A stretch of 51,766 nucleotides of DNA, taken from assembly GCA_045124495.1 (NCBI GenBank), contig JBGVLX010000034.1:1-51766 (forward strand), in the 5' to 3' direction. Positions 1 to 7,973 of the stretch are shown here, piece after piece. Numbering within the stretch: position 1 is the stretch's first letter; every line of letters starts with the position of its first letter. Position numbers and translations under genes: made by a program. Under the pieces are notes generated by a model that saw nothing but the letters and a program-made list of their open reading frames with translations, ran no database searches and was not told the DNA's origin. Source of the DNA: RGIG1668 sp045124495. GTDB lineage: Bacteria; Bacillota; Clostridia; Lachnospirales; Lachnospiraceae.

Positions 1-50
1 CATAGCTCCTAAAGCAAAAAACGGTGACAAACACCTAATTTGGTTAACTT

Positions 51-1214
51 TTACTCCTGTTCCCTTTTGAACAGACGTTCTAAGGTAAGGTCTAAATTCA
101 AAAATTCTGATAATTCATCATATTCTTTTTTCTTCTTTGGAACATTTTTCATGGTACTGATATCCTTAACCGCACGTATCATTAAGTTTTTCGGGGTATG
201 TTCCATGTCAATAAATTCCAGAATCTGTGTCCGGTATCCATGCTGTTCCAGCAAATTTGCCCTTAGACCATCTGTAACCAAAGCAGACACTCTCTCTTTT
301 AAAATACCATATTCTAAAATCGGTGTCAAAACTTTCTGTTTTATTTGTCCATTTGCTTCATGCTGACAGCAGGGAACGGATAAAATCACCTTTGCCCCCC
401 AGTTTACTGCCTTATATAAAGCATAATCCGTAGCAGTATCACAGGCATGCAAAGTCACCACCATATCCACCTTGTCTGCATCTTCATAATCCTTAATATC
501 ACCTTTATAAAATTTAAGACTATCCTCGTATCCATATTTTTTACTTAATTCATTACAATGCTTAATGACATCTTCTTTTAAGTCTAACCCAATAATATTC
601 ACTTCATACTTATGCAACACTTTTAAATCATAATACAAGGCAAACGTAAGATAAGATTTACCACAACCAAAATCCAGAATATTAACCACACGGTTTTTCG
701 GGAGATACTCAAGGACATCCTCTACCATTTCAAGATAACGGTTAATCTGCCGGAATTTATCATATTTTTGTTTTATCACTGCCCCGTCTTTTGTCATGAC
801 TTTTAAATCATACAAAAATGGTACAAACACCCCTTCTTCCAGAATATACTTTTTGGTACGATTGTGTTCCATGACCGTAGCTTCTACTTTTTCTTTATTT
901 TTCTTTACTTTGATATTAGAAACCAATTTTTTACTGATTAGAATACTACACTCTTCCCCCCGGCTCTTAATCTGGACTTGTTTATAGTCTGTAAGCAAAT
1001 CTTCTAACCGGTATTGTAGTTCTTCCTTTTCATAATTTTGATGATATACCTTTTCTTTCACATAGCTTGTCATCTGGAAAAACAGTTTTTCCTTTAATAT
1101 CACGGGACGAATTTTGACTTTTTGCGCAGTTGCCTGAGGCTTTGAATTGCTAAATATCATTTGAATCAAATTTTCATTAATGTAGCCTGAAATTTTTTCC
1201 TTTGCTTTTTCCAT
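51..1214 (-). CDS. SAM-dependent methyltransferase, METTL25/GSTCD-like
   Basis: A 387-residue class I SAM-dependent methyltransferase. The SAM-binding motif I reads ILDFGCGKSYL near residue 180, followed by an acidic motif II (IIGLDLKEDV). A later segment, LHACDTATDYAL then SVPCCQHE, is characteristic of the Methyltransf_32 family that includes eukaryotic GSTCD and METTL25. The N-terminal 150 residues are basic and may bind RNA or another substrate, but I recognise no named domain there. The start has GGAGG about 10 bases upstream. Transcription runs leftward; a strong hairpin (1239-1285) separates it from the gene upstream. The substrate is unknown; the family placement is confident, the reaction beyond SAM-dependent methylation is not. 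Confidence 0.85.
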   Translation of the reverse strand: MEKAKEKISGYINENLIQMIFSNSKPQATAQKVKIRPVILKEKLFFQMTSYVKEKVYHQNYEKEELQYRLEDLLTDYKQVQIKSRGEECSILISKKLVSNIKVKKNKEKVEATVMEHNRTKKYILEEGVFVPFLYDLKVMTKDGAVIKQKYDKFRQINRYLEMVEDVLEYLPKNRVVNILDFGCGKSYLTFALYYDLKVLHKYEVNIIGLDLKEDVIKHCNELSKKYGYEDSLKFYKGDIKDYEDADKVDMVVTLHACDTATDYALYKAVNWGAKVILSVPCCQHEANGQIKQKVLTPILEYGILKERVSALVTDGLRANLLEQHGYRTQILEFIDMEHTPKNLMIRAVKDISTMKNVPKKKKEYDELSEFLNLDLTLERLFKREQE

Positions 1215-1238
1215 TTTTTTCTATCCTCCATAAATGAA

Positions 1239-1285
1239 TAAACTCAGCCTGATATAAAGTTCCAGCTTATATCAGACTGAGTTTT
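1239..1285. terminator. Hairpin between two minus-strand genes
   Basis: A near-perfect inverted repeat (AAACTCAG.CTGATATAA with its complement) around a short loop. The T-run lies on the plus-strand side (GTTTTTAT), so on the minus strand it may act as an mRNA stem or weak terminator between the 1322 gene and the methyltransferase. Confidence 0.5.
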
Positions 1286-1321
1286 TATGTGATACCTGCT
1301 AATGATTTTTTCCCTGGGGCA

Positions 1322-1666
1322 TCAGTTAAAATACTGAAAACGCTTCATACGGTTATGATGTCTCATCCTTCTTTTACACATTTCATCACACAACATTACC
1401 TGGATAAAATCCTTAAGATTAGGATTTGCACCAAGCTTAGAAGCACATCCGGATTTGCACCTGTCAAAAATCCGGGCGCTCAAATGAAGTACCTGTTCCT
1501 TATCCGGATACTCGGCAAACATCATACTTCCTTCCCGTTCCATCTTATCGCACTCTTCGTTAATCAGACTTGTTAATTGGAGTAAGTCTCCCGGAACCAG
1601 TCTGGAAAGATAATCCATATCCTTTTCAATTTCTTCTTCATCAAAGCCTACCATAAATTCTTCCAT
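1322..1666 (-). CDS. Hypothetical protein, small, Cys-rich C-terminus
   Basis: A 114-residue acidic protein that I do not recognise. The N-terminal half is rich in Glu/Asp and predicted helical. The C-terminal half has Cys pairs in CKSGC and CDEMC with a following basic His/Arg/Met tract, which could hold a metal or form disulfides; this is inference. It begins with MEEF after AAGGTTGGA. It lies alone between pfkA and the methyltransferase, separated from pfkA by about 130 bases without a visible gene. Codon use and frame are clean, and the opposite-strand frame looks like a shadow, so it is probably a real gene of unknown function. Confidence 0.65.
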   Translation of the reverse strand: MEEFMVGFDEEEIEKDMDYLSRLVPGDLLQLTSLINEECDKMEREGSMMFAEYPDKEQVLHLSARIFDRCKSGCASKLGANPNLKDFIQVMLCDEMCKRRMRHHNRMKRFQYFN

Positions 1667-1795
1667 GAAAATTCCAACCTTATTTTCTTATTAGAAGTAT
1701 ATGATTCCTGATTCAAAAGTTTCATCCATGATACCAGCCCGGGTAAATTTTTCATTCCCATTTATACGTAATCCTTAACAGATTCCTTCTGAAAC

Positions 1796-2869
1796 TTAAT
1801 CTCCAAAGGAAATTCCCATGGTTTTTGCTCCCTTAATGATATCACAGTCCGGATCAATGGTCTTTAACTTTCCTGCTGCTTCTTCTAAAGGAACTGCCAC
1901 CATCTCATTGTTCTGAATGGCTGCCATATATCCATATTTTTCTTTTAAAATTAACTGAGCCGCAAAAGCACCAAGTCTGGTTGCCAATACTCTGTCATAT
2001 GGGTCCGGACTTCCACCTCTTTGCGTATGTCCCGGAATGGTAATTCTTAATTCCTGTCCGGTTCTTTCCTTGATTTGTTCTGCAAGTTCATAAGATACAC
2101 TCGGATATGTGGAAGCTGCCTTTTTTGCTTTTAATTCTTTCTTGGATAAGGCTGCATCTTCTTTGGAAATGGCACCTTCTGCCACTGCAAGGATAGAGAA
2201 TTTCTTACCTGCCTTATTTCGCTTTTCCAAAGCCTTTATAATTTCATCCATGTCATATGGAATTTCAGGAAGCAGGATAATATCTGCTCCCCCTGCAATT
2301 CCTGCAAACAGGGTAATCCATCCAACTTTATGTCCCATAATTTCTACAATAAATACTCTAGAATGGGAAGCTGCTGTGGTATGAATGCAATCAATAGCAT
2401 TGGTTGCAATATCCACCGCACTCTGGAAACCAAATGTTACATCCGTTCCCCAGATATCATTGTCAATGGTCTTTGGAAGATGGATAACATTTAATCCTTC
2501 TTCTCTTAACAAATTAGCGGTCTTTTGAGTTCCATTTCCACCTAATACAACCAGACAATCCAATTTTAATTTCTTATAAGTGGATTTCATAGCCTCTACC
2601 TTGTCCAATCCATTTTCATCCGGATTTCGCATTTGTTTAAACGGCTGTCTGGAAGTTCCAAGAATGGTACCGCCTTGTGTTAAAATCCCGGAAAAATCAT
2701 CACCGGTAAGTTTCTTATACTTCTCATACATTAAGCCTTTATAACCATCAATAAATCCATATACTTCCAGTTTTTCTTTTTGGGCGCCAAGACCTTTTAC
2801 TACACCTCTCATGGCTGCATTTAGTGCCTGACAATCTCCGCCACTTGTTAACATCCCAATTCTTAACAT
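1796..2869 (-). CDS. pfkA: 6-phosphofructokinase (PFK, PfkA superfamily)
   Basis: A 357-residue phosphofructokinase that phosphorylates fructose 6-phosphate in glycolysis. Visible motifs are the N-terminal nucleotide loop (LTSGGDCQALN, residues 8-17), GGNGTQ at 110-115, and the catalytic PKTIDND loop at 132-138. E. coli-type ATP enzymes have GGDGS and PGTIDND, whereas pyrophosphate enzymes have GGDD and PKTIDND. This protein combines Gly at the ATP/PPi position with Lys in the catalytic loop and has Asn where Asp normally helps bind magnesium. The phosphoryl donor is therefore uncertain. The gene is monocistronic in appearance, and a fragment of the 209-bp repeat family lies 28 bases before its start. 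Confidence 0.93.
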   Translation of the reverse strand: MLRIGMLTSGGDCQALNAAMRGVVKGLGAQKEKLEVYGFIDGYKGLMYEKYKKLTGDDFSGILTQGGTILGTSRQPFKQMRNPDENGLDKVEAMKSTYKKLKLDCLVVLGGNGTQKTANLLREEGLNVIHLPKTIDNDIWGTDVTFGFQSAVDIATNAIDCIHTTAASHSRVFIVEIMGHKVGWITLFAGIAGGADIILLPEIPYDMDEIIKALEKRNKAGKKFSILAVAEGAISKEDAALSKKELKAKKAASTYPSVSYELAEQIKERTGQELRITIPGHTQRGGSPDPYDRVLATRLGAFAAQLILKEKYGYMAAIQNNEMVAVPLEEAAGKLKTIDPDCDIIKGAKTMGISFGD

Positions 2870-2896
2870 AAAATCTCCTCCTTGTATATAGTGTGA

Positions 2897-2929
2897 TAGG
2901 CAGTTTCGAAACTATAAAAACTTATATTG
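2897..2929 (-). repeat. Terminal fragment of the 209-bp palindromic element family
   Basis: TAGGCAGTTTCGAAAC followed by TATAAAAACTTATATT matches one terminal arm of the elements at 9301 and 23242 (TAGGCAATTGCGAAAC then AAAACTTATATT). Only about 33 bp remain. It sits just upstream of the pfkA start, like the other copies. Confidence 0.6.
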
Positions 2930-2942
2930 TTTCTGCATTGGT

Positions 2943-3539
2943 TTATAACTCAATTCTGTGTTCTAATGCCCTTAACAACGTCACTTCATCAATACATTCC
3001 AAATCCCCGCCAACTGGTACTCCACTGGCAATTCTGGTCATTTTAATCCCGGAAGGTTTTACTAATTTCGTAATATACATAGCGGTAGTTTCCCCTTCCA
3101 GATTCGAATTTGTGGCAATAATGAGTTCCTCCACATCCTCTTTCAGACGAACCATCAATTCCTTTAATTTAATATCATTGGGTCCAATTCCTGACATAGG
3201 AGAAATGGCACCATGAAGCACATGGTATACCCCATCATATTTTCCAACCTTCTCATAAGCCGCCAAATCCTTGGTACTTTCCACTACCATAATCAGTTTT
3301 TTATTTCTTTCTTTGCTGGAACAAATCGGACAGACTTCTTTATCTGTCAAGGTAAAGCACTCTTTACAAAAACGAACGTTTTCCTTTGCACTTTTTATGC
3401 TGTTTGAAAGCATATCTACCTGTTCTTTTGGCATATGAATAATATGAAATGCCAGTCGCTGGGCAGTTTTATTTCCAATTCCCGGAAGTCTCCCTAATTC
3501 CTCTATTAAATTTGTTATTTCGGTACTAAAGCATTCCAT
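2943..3539 (-). CDS. recR: Recombination mediator protein RecR
   Basis: A 198-residue RecR, the ring-forming partner of RecF/RecO that loads RecA at gapped DNA. Domains in order are a helix-hairpin-helix (LPGIGNKTAQRLAFH, residues 18-32), a four-cysteine zinc finger (Cys58, 61, 70, 73), and a Toprim domain starting near residue 83 (MVVESTKDLAAYE). Length is the family norm of about 200. It is the last gene of a dnaX-ybaB-recR cluster, an arrangement conserved across bacteria, with only 13 bases separating it from the YbaB gene. Confidence 0.97.
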   Translation of the reverse strand: MECFSTEITNLIEELGRLPGIGNKTAQRLAFHIIHMPKEQVDMLSNSIKSAKENVRFCKECFTLTDKEVCPICSSKERNKKLIMVVESTKDLAAYEKVGKYDGVYHVLHGAISPMSGIGPNDIKLKELMVRLKEDVEELIIATNSNLEGETTAMYITKLVKPSGIKMTRIASGVPVGGDLECIDEVTLLRALEHRIEL

Positions 3540-3552
3540 ATGTTACCTCCAA

Positions 3553-3909
3553 TTAGAACGGGAATCCTCCGCCAAATCCTCCTAACCCTCCGGTAATTCT
3601 GGACATCTGCTCATTTGCATCTGCCTCCTGGGCACGTAAGGCTTCATTGGTAGCCGCCATAATTAAATCTTCTAACATTTCAATGTCATCTTTGTCTACT
3701 ACTTCTTCGTCAATCTTTACGGAAATCACTTCTTTTTTACCGGAAATCATAACTTTCACCACTCCGCCGCCTGCGGATGCTTCGTAAGTCTTGGTTTCTA
3801 GTTCCTGAGTCGTCTCTTCCATCTGACGCTGCATTTTCTGTGCCTGTTTCATTAAATTGTTCATATTTCCAGGCATCATTCCTCCTGGATATCCACCTCT
3901 TTTTGCCAT
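3553..3909 (-). CDS. YbaB/EbfC family nucleoid-associated protein
   Basis: A 118-residue YbaB/EbfC-family DNA-binding protein. The N-terminus is rich in Gly and Met (GGYPGGMMPGNMNNLMKQAQ), followed by the coiled amphipathic helix and the core 'VKVMISGKKEVISVKI' characteristic of the family, and it ends in a Gly-rich tail (GGLGGFGGGFPF). These proteins form dimers that coat DNA with weak sequence preference. The gene sits between dnaX (13 bases upstream) and recR, its usual neighbours, with an AGGAGG-type site before the start. Confidence 0.95.
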   Translation of the reverse strand: MAKRGGYPGGMMPGNMNNLMKQAQKMQRQMEETTQELETKTYEASAGGGVVKVMISGKKEVISVKIDEEVVDKDDIEMLEDLIMAATNEALRAQEADANEQMSRITGGLGGFGGGFPF

Positions 3910-3921
3910 TTTTAAATCCTC

Positions 3922-5532
3922 CTAATTTTCAACATCTATCTTTAAATATTTTACCTTGGTCATATCAATTTGCTCAAGGGACTGGCTTTCCTGGTTACTG
4001 ACAGGAATACATTGAAATTTGATTTCCTTTCCAACGATTTCCTTAACCACATCTTCTAATTCCTTTATTCTCCGCTGCAGTACGTCGGAATCCTTAGAAC
4101 CCCAATAGCTGTCAGCATTGGGGTCATCTGCATAATACAAAAGATTTAAGGTATGATCCGCAGAAGCAATTCCAATTCCTACATCCTGCAGTCTGCTTTT
4201 TAGCAGCCTGGATTCTACTTTTTGTTTTATGGTCTCCCATTTGGATACAAAGAGTTTTAAATCTTCTATCTTCGCCGGTTCATAATGTTTTATTAACTCT
4301 TCTTTCACTTCTTCTTCCTTCATACCGGAAGGTTCTTCGGTCCTTACCTCTTTTACAACCACCTTCGGTTCTTTCTCCAGCTGTTCCATCTGTTTTTCCA
4401 GATCCTTAAGCCTTTGCATAATAGAGGAAAAGTCCTGTTCCATTTTTGGAATACACATCTTTATCATGGCTACTTCCAAAAGTACTCTTTTATTTGCAGA
4501 ATACCGCATCTCACTGGATAATTCCGAAAGAATGCGAATATATCTCATAAGGTCTTCTTCGGATAGTTTTTTTGACATTTCAAACATAACTTCCTGCTTT
4601 TCCTTAGATACCTCTAGTAATTCTTCCTTCCCATCTGCTACCTTCAGCATAAGAAGATTTCTTAAATACCAGGTAAAATCCAGGACAAACTGCCCTAATT
4701 CTTTTCCCTGCCATACAATGTTATCAATTCTTTCCAGTACCTTCTTCGTATTTCTTTCTTCCATGGCTTCCACTAAATTCTGGAATTGTTCCACATCTAC
4801 CACGCCAAGAACTTCCAGCACCATGTCATAAGTAAGTGTCTCCCCTAAATGGAACGCAATGCACTGGTCCAGCAGGCTAAGGGCATCACGCAAAGAACCA
4901 TCTGCTGCCTTCGCCACATAACGAATGGCCTTTTCTTCTACTTCTATTTTTTCCTTTTCCATCAGTTCCTGTAACCTGTCACTAATGGTATCAATGGTAA
5001 TTCTTCTAAAATCATATCGTTGACACCGTGATAAAATGGTAATCGGAATTTTATGTGCTTCCGTGGTAGCCAGAATAAATATCACATAAGACGGAGGTTC
5101 TTCCAACGTCTTTAGCAATGCGTTAAATGCTCCCGGCGAAAGCATATGAACTTCATCAATGATATAAACTTTATATTTTCCTTCTGTGGGAGAATAATTC
5201 ACTTCATCCCTGATTTCACGGATATTATCCACACCATTGTTGGATGCAGCATCAATTTCAATGACATTTAAGGAACTTTGACTGGCAATGTCTTTACACA
5301 TCGCACATTCCCCACAGGGACTTCCTTCTACCGGATTCTCGCAATTTACTGCCTTGGCAAACAGCTTGGCAATGGTAGTTTTACCGGTTCCTCTGGTTCC
5401 GCAAAACAAATAGGCATGACCTACACGGTCGTGAATAATCTGATTTCTTAACGTCTTAACAATATGTTCCTGTCCTTTTACATCTTCAAATTCAGAAGGC
5501 CTCCACTTTCGGTAAAGTGCCATATAGGACAT
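3922..5532 (-). CDS. dnaX: DNA polymerase III subunit gamma/tau
   Basis: A 536-residue clamp-loader ATPase of the replisome. It has Walker A GTRGTGKT (residues 45-52), a zinc-binding knuckle with Cys64, 73, 76 and 79, Walker B with the sensor region (VYIIDEVHML), and an SRC arginine-finger motif (LSRCQRYDF). The C-terminal 170 residues are charged and diverged, as is normal for tau. I saw no obvious A-rich slippery heptamer, so production of a shorter gamma form is not indicated. The start MSYMALYRKWRP is preceded by GGAGGG. It leads the dnaX-ybaB-recR cluster; a half copy of the palindromic element lies about 35 bases upstream. Confidence 0.97.
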   Translation of the reverse strand: MSYMALYRKWRPSEFEDVKGQEHIVKTLRNQIIHDRVGHAYLFCGTRGTGKTTIAKLFAKAVNCENPVEGSPCGECAMCKDIASQSSLNVIEIDAASNNGVDNIREIRDEVNYSPTEGKYKVYIIDEVHMLSPGAFNALLKTLEEPPSYVIFILATTEAHKIPITILSRCQRYDFRRITIDTISDRLQELMEKEKIEVEEKAIRYVAKAADGSLRDALSLLDQCIAFHLGETLTYDMVLEVLGVVDVEQFQNLVEAMEERNTKKVLERIDNIVWQGKELGQFVLDFTWYLRNLLMLKVADGKEELLEVSKEKQEVMFEMSKKLSEEDLMRYIRILSELSSEMRYSANKRVLLEVAMIKMCIPKMEQDFSSIMQRLKDLEKQMEQLEKEPKVVVKEVRTEEPSGMKEEEVKEELIKHYEPAKIEDLKLFVSKWETIKQKVESRLLKSRLQDVGIGIASADHTLNLLYYADDPNADSYWGSKDSDVLQRRIKELEDVVKEIVGKEIKFQCIPVSNQESQSLEQIDMTKVKYLKIDVEN

Positions 5533-5566
5533 ATTTCTCCCTCCTTTCCGGCAGATTCACACTTTC

Positions 5567-5658
5567 GGCGTTTGTGAAACTATAATGTGTGAAAGTGCTT
5601 CAAAAGTAACAAATCAACACAGGTACGCTTTCGCTGCCTTCGGCTCGTAGCGGTACTA
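5567..5658 (-). repeat. Half copy of the 209-bp palindromic element
   Basis: About 92 bp matching only one arm of the elements at 9301 and 23242: GTGAAACTATAAT, then GTGAAAGTG, CAGG.ACGCTTTCGCTGC and ending in CGTAGCGGTACTA, the element midpoint. The second arm is missing. It lies directly upstream of dnaX with the outer terminus facing the gene, the same orientation as the three complete copies have toward theirs. Confidence 0.75.
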
Positions 5659-5689
5659 TGAAAAAGATTATATTATATAATTCGGGGTT

Positions 5690-6691
5690 TTACCTCTGGA
5701 ATCGGAATTTTTTATCCAGATTCTTTAATAGTGAAAAATCTCCCTTCGCGGTAATCTTCCCAACCATAAATGCCTCTGCAAAGGTTATTTTACCACTTAT
5801 CACTTCTTTAAATACCGTCTGCGTAGTTTTCATGGTAACGTCTACTTCCGGTACTTTCTTCACCCAGCTCACATCGATTTCCTGATTCTCAATCTTTAGA
5901 TAAAGTTGTTTTTCTTCTAATAAATCTGTAAAACCTATGGCAAATGAGCCTTCAAATTCAAAACCTCGTAAAAAGTGGTCCTCAAGTGCTTTTTCAAAAT
6001 CCACTTCCTCTTCCTTGGCTCCTCCTAACATGACCTTAAACATGGCTGTTAATTCCTCTATGTCTTCTTTTTGTTTTTTTACATAAGTGTCATCTGCCAC
6101 GAATCTTGACAACTGTTCACTTTCCTTCGGAGTAAGGTCAATGGCATTTCCTCTGGATACTGCATCCCTTACTGCCCCTGTAGAACTTGGAAGTGCTGAC
6201 TGTTTCTGGTTAATCGCACGGTAAAGGTTTTCTGCACTTTTCTCGATGATACCTGCATAGACCTGATTCAATTCAAAATCTACCCGGTTTTCTACATAAG
6301 CGCTAAGGCCATGCAAAGTTTTACCTCCTAATATCTCCCATGCTTTCATCAAAGTTAATTCTGCTTCCTTCTCTCCCTCCGTGGTAGCCATAACCACAGG
6401 CATCATATAAATATTACTGATTTTCTCCTTATCTGCATACAACCAGCAGGCATCTAAGAACTGCTGCATCAATCCACCAATTCCCATCCATTCTACCGTA
6501 GCTGCCAGGATAATACCATCTGCTTCCTTCAAACTGGAAGGCAGGGTTAAAATCCCATTTTTATCTTCGAATAAATGAAACCGCTCCACCTTTACCCGGA
6601 GTTCCTCAAACACTTCTTCGATTTTCTTTAGCACATAAAGATTGGGATCCTCAATCAGTCCTCTTCCACCATAATAAATGTGAATACGCAT
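5690..6691 (-). CDS. Flavodoxin-like NAD(P)H-dependent reductase with C-terminal SCP2 domain
   Basis: A 333-residue two-domain protein. The N-terminal 170 residues have the flavodoxin/FMN-reductase fold pattern: beta strand MRIHIYYGG, later 'GIILAATVEWMGIGGLMQQFLD' and 'MMPVVMATTEGE'. The segment from about residue 230 resembles an SCP2 sterol-carrier domain (FEGSFAIGFTD, then LYLKIENQEIDV and ITFAEAFMVGKITAKGDF). The family is common in Clostridia and is thought to be a cytoplasmic FMN oxidoreductase; the ligand of the SCP2 part is unknown. It stands between YtvI and dnaX with its own Shine-Dalgarno site. Confidence 0.8.
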   Translation of the reverse strand: MRIHIYYGGRGLIEDPNLYVLKKIEEVFEELRVKVERFHLFEDKNGILTLPSSLKEADGIILAATVEWMGIGGLMQQFLDACWLYADKEKISNIYMMPVVMATTEGEKEAELTLMKAWEILGGKTLHGLSAYVENRVDFELNQVYAGIIEKSAENLYRAINQKQSALPSSTGAVRDAVSRGNAIDLTPKESEQLSRFVADDTYVKKQKEDIEELTAMFKVMLGGAKEEEVDFEKALEDHFLRGFEFEGSFAIGFTDLLEEKQLYLKIENQEIDVSWVKKVPEVDVTMKTTQTVFKEVISGKITFAEAFMVGKITAKGDFSLLKNLDKKFRFQR

Positions 6692-6741
6692 GCTCTTTTC
6701 CCTTTCCTTTCATCTTCCGAAACATATGTCTTAATTTTACA

Positions 6742-7767
6742 CTATTCAAGTTGTGAGCGCAAGAAATTTTCGTAGATACTTTTTCCGGTGCAAAATCCTA
6801 AAGGCCCTAAAACAAATCCCCAGATTCCAAACAAACGATACCCCACATACATAAAAATCAAAGAAGTAAGCAAATCCATATTCATTTGTTTTCCCATAAT
6901 TTTAGGCTCTACAATTTGTCGCATAACCCCAAGAATTCCATATAGAATAAGCAATCCGATTCCGGTGGCAGGATTTCCCAGAAAAATACTGATAATTCCC
7001 CAGGGAATTAAAATAGTTCCGGTTCCAAATAGAGGAAGGGCATCTATCACACCTAATAAAATTCCAATTACCAGATAATATGGATTTCCCAGAATGTAAA
7101 GTCCAATGGCTGCCAGAATGGCATCAAAAACCATAATCACAAGCTGCGCCTTCACATAAGAAAGGAAAGCAATACTTACTTGATTGTAAACCTCTATTCC
7201 AAGCTTAATGATTTTGTTCTGGCTGTCTTTTATTTCTTTCCCTGCCAGCAAAATGGTACTCATAATCATAAGAACAATAAAAATAAAGGCATCCAGCAGC
7301 ATCCGGAACGTAACAAGGGAATACTCCCCAAAGTATGCCACTATTTTTCCGGCCATGGTTTCTCCTTGTTTTTCCAGGGCTGGATAAATGATTCCCTGTT
7401 TCATGTTCATTCCCTCTTCTATCCGATTGCAGCTGTTTTTTATAAATATAGTTATTTTCCTGGAGTAAAAGGGAAGATATAAGGATAATTTCTGAATCTG
7501 TTCTGCAAGCAGGCTTCCAAAATATCGAATGATGAAAAAGAGTAAAGTTCCCCCTGCCAGCATAATAAGGCAGGCTCCTATGGCTGGTTTTATTTTATAT
7601 TTCTTTTGGAGCCATTTTACTGCCGGGGACATAATCCGGCTTAAAATAAGTGCAAATAAAAAAGGAATTACAAGGGGCAATAAATACTTGAAAAAAATAT
7701 ATACACCTGCTGTAATCCCTAAAATGAGTAATAACTTTTTTCGGGAAATCAAAGTTTCTTCTTTCAT
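6742..7767 (-). CDS. ytvI: AI-2E family transporter, sporulation membrane protein YtvI type
   Basis: A 341-residue polytopic membrane protein of the AI-2E/PerM family. It has an N-terminal pair of membrane helices (LLLILGITAGVYIFFKYL, VIPFLFALILS), a third near residue 65, an amphipathic extracytoplasmic region, and four or more C-terminal helices. The motif 'YYLVIGILLGVIDALPLFGTG' followed by 'QIVEPKIMG' is diagnostic of the family. The YtvI subgroup is found in endospore formers. The start is preceded by GGAAGGA. No regulatory site is evident; upstream lies a two-copy 76-bp direct repeat. Confidence 0.85.
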   Translation of the reverse strand: MKEETLISRKKLLLILGITAGVYIFFKYLLPLVIPFLFALILSRIMSPAVKWLQKKYKIKPAIGACLIMLAGGTLLFFIIRYFGSLLAEQIQKLSLYLPFYSRKITIFIKNSCNRIEEGMNMKQGIIYPALEKQGETMAGKIVAYFGEYSLVTFRMLLDAFIFIVLMIMSTILLAGKEIKDSQNKIIKLGIEVYNQVSIAFLSYVKAQLVIMVFDAILAAIGLYILGNPYYLVIGILLGVIDALPLFGTGTILIPWGIISIFLGNPATGIGLLILYGILGVMRQIVEPKIMGKQMNMDLLTSLIFMYVGYRLFGIWGFVLGPLGFCTGKSIYENFLRSQLE

Positions 7768-7816
7768 TTACATTCTTCCTTCCATGAAAGTATCATAGGA
7801 TGTTGACGCCATTTGC

Positions 7817-7967
7817 AGCTTTAGCATCCTTTTACTGTTTTCCTTTTATTCATTTCCCTGATATTAAGTTTTTATACTGAAAACAATAAAACAGCTTTAG
7901 CATCCTTTTATTGTGTTCCTTTTATTCATTTCTCTAATATTAAGTTTTTATGCTAAAATCAATAAAC
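7817..7967. repeat. Two-copy 76-bp direct tandem repeat
   Basis: Two adjacent copies starting at 7817 and 7893. Each begins AGCTTTAGCATCCTTTTA, includes CCTTTTATTCATTTC and ends in AAGTTTTTAT with an AATAAAAC-like tail. The copies differ at only a few positions. The array fills the gap between the end of the HD-GYP gene and the start of ytvI. Confidence 0.9.
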
Positions 7968-7973
7968 CATCCC

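Noticed and set aside
1..3. Possible start codon (minus strand ATG at 1-3) of a gene beyond the left edge, with AGGAG upstream
   Set aside because: The AGGAG is only 2 bases from the ATG and nothing of the protein is visible.
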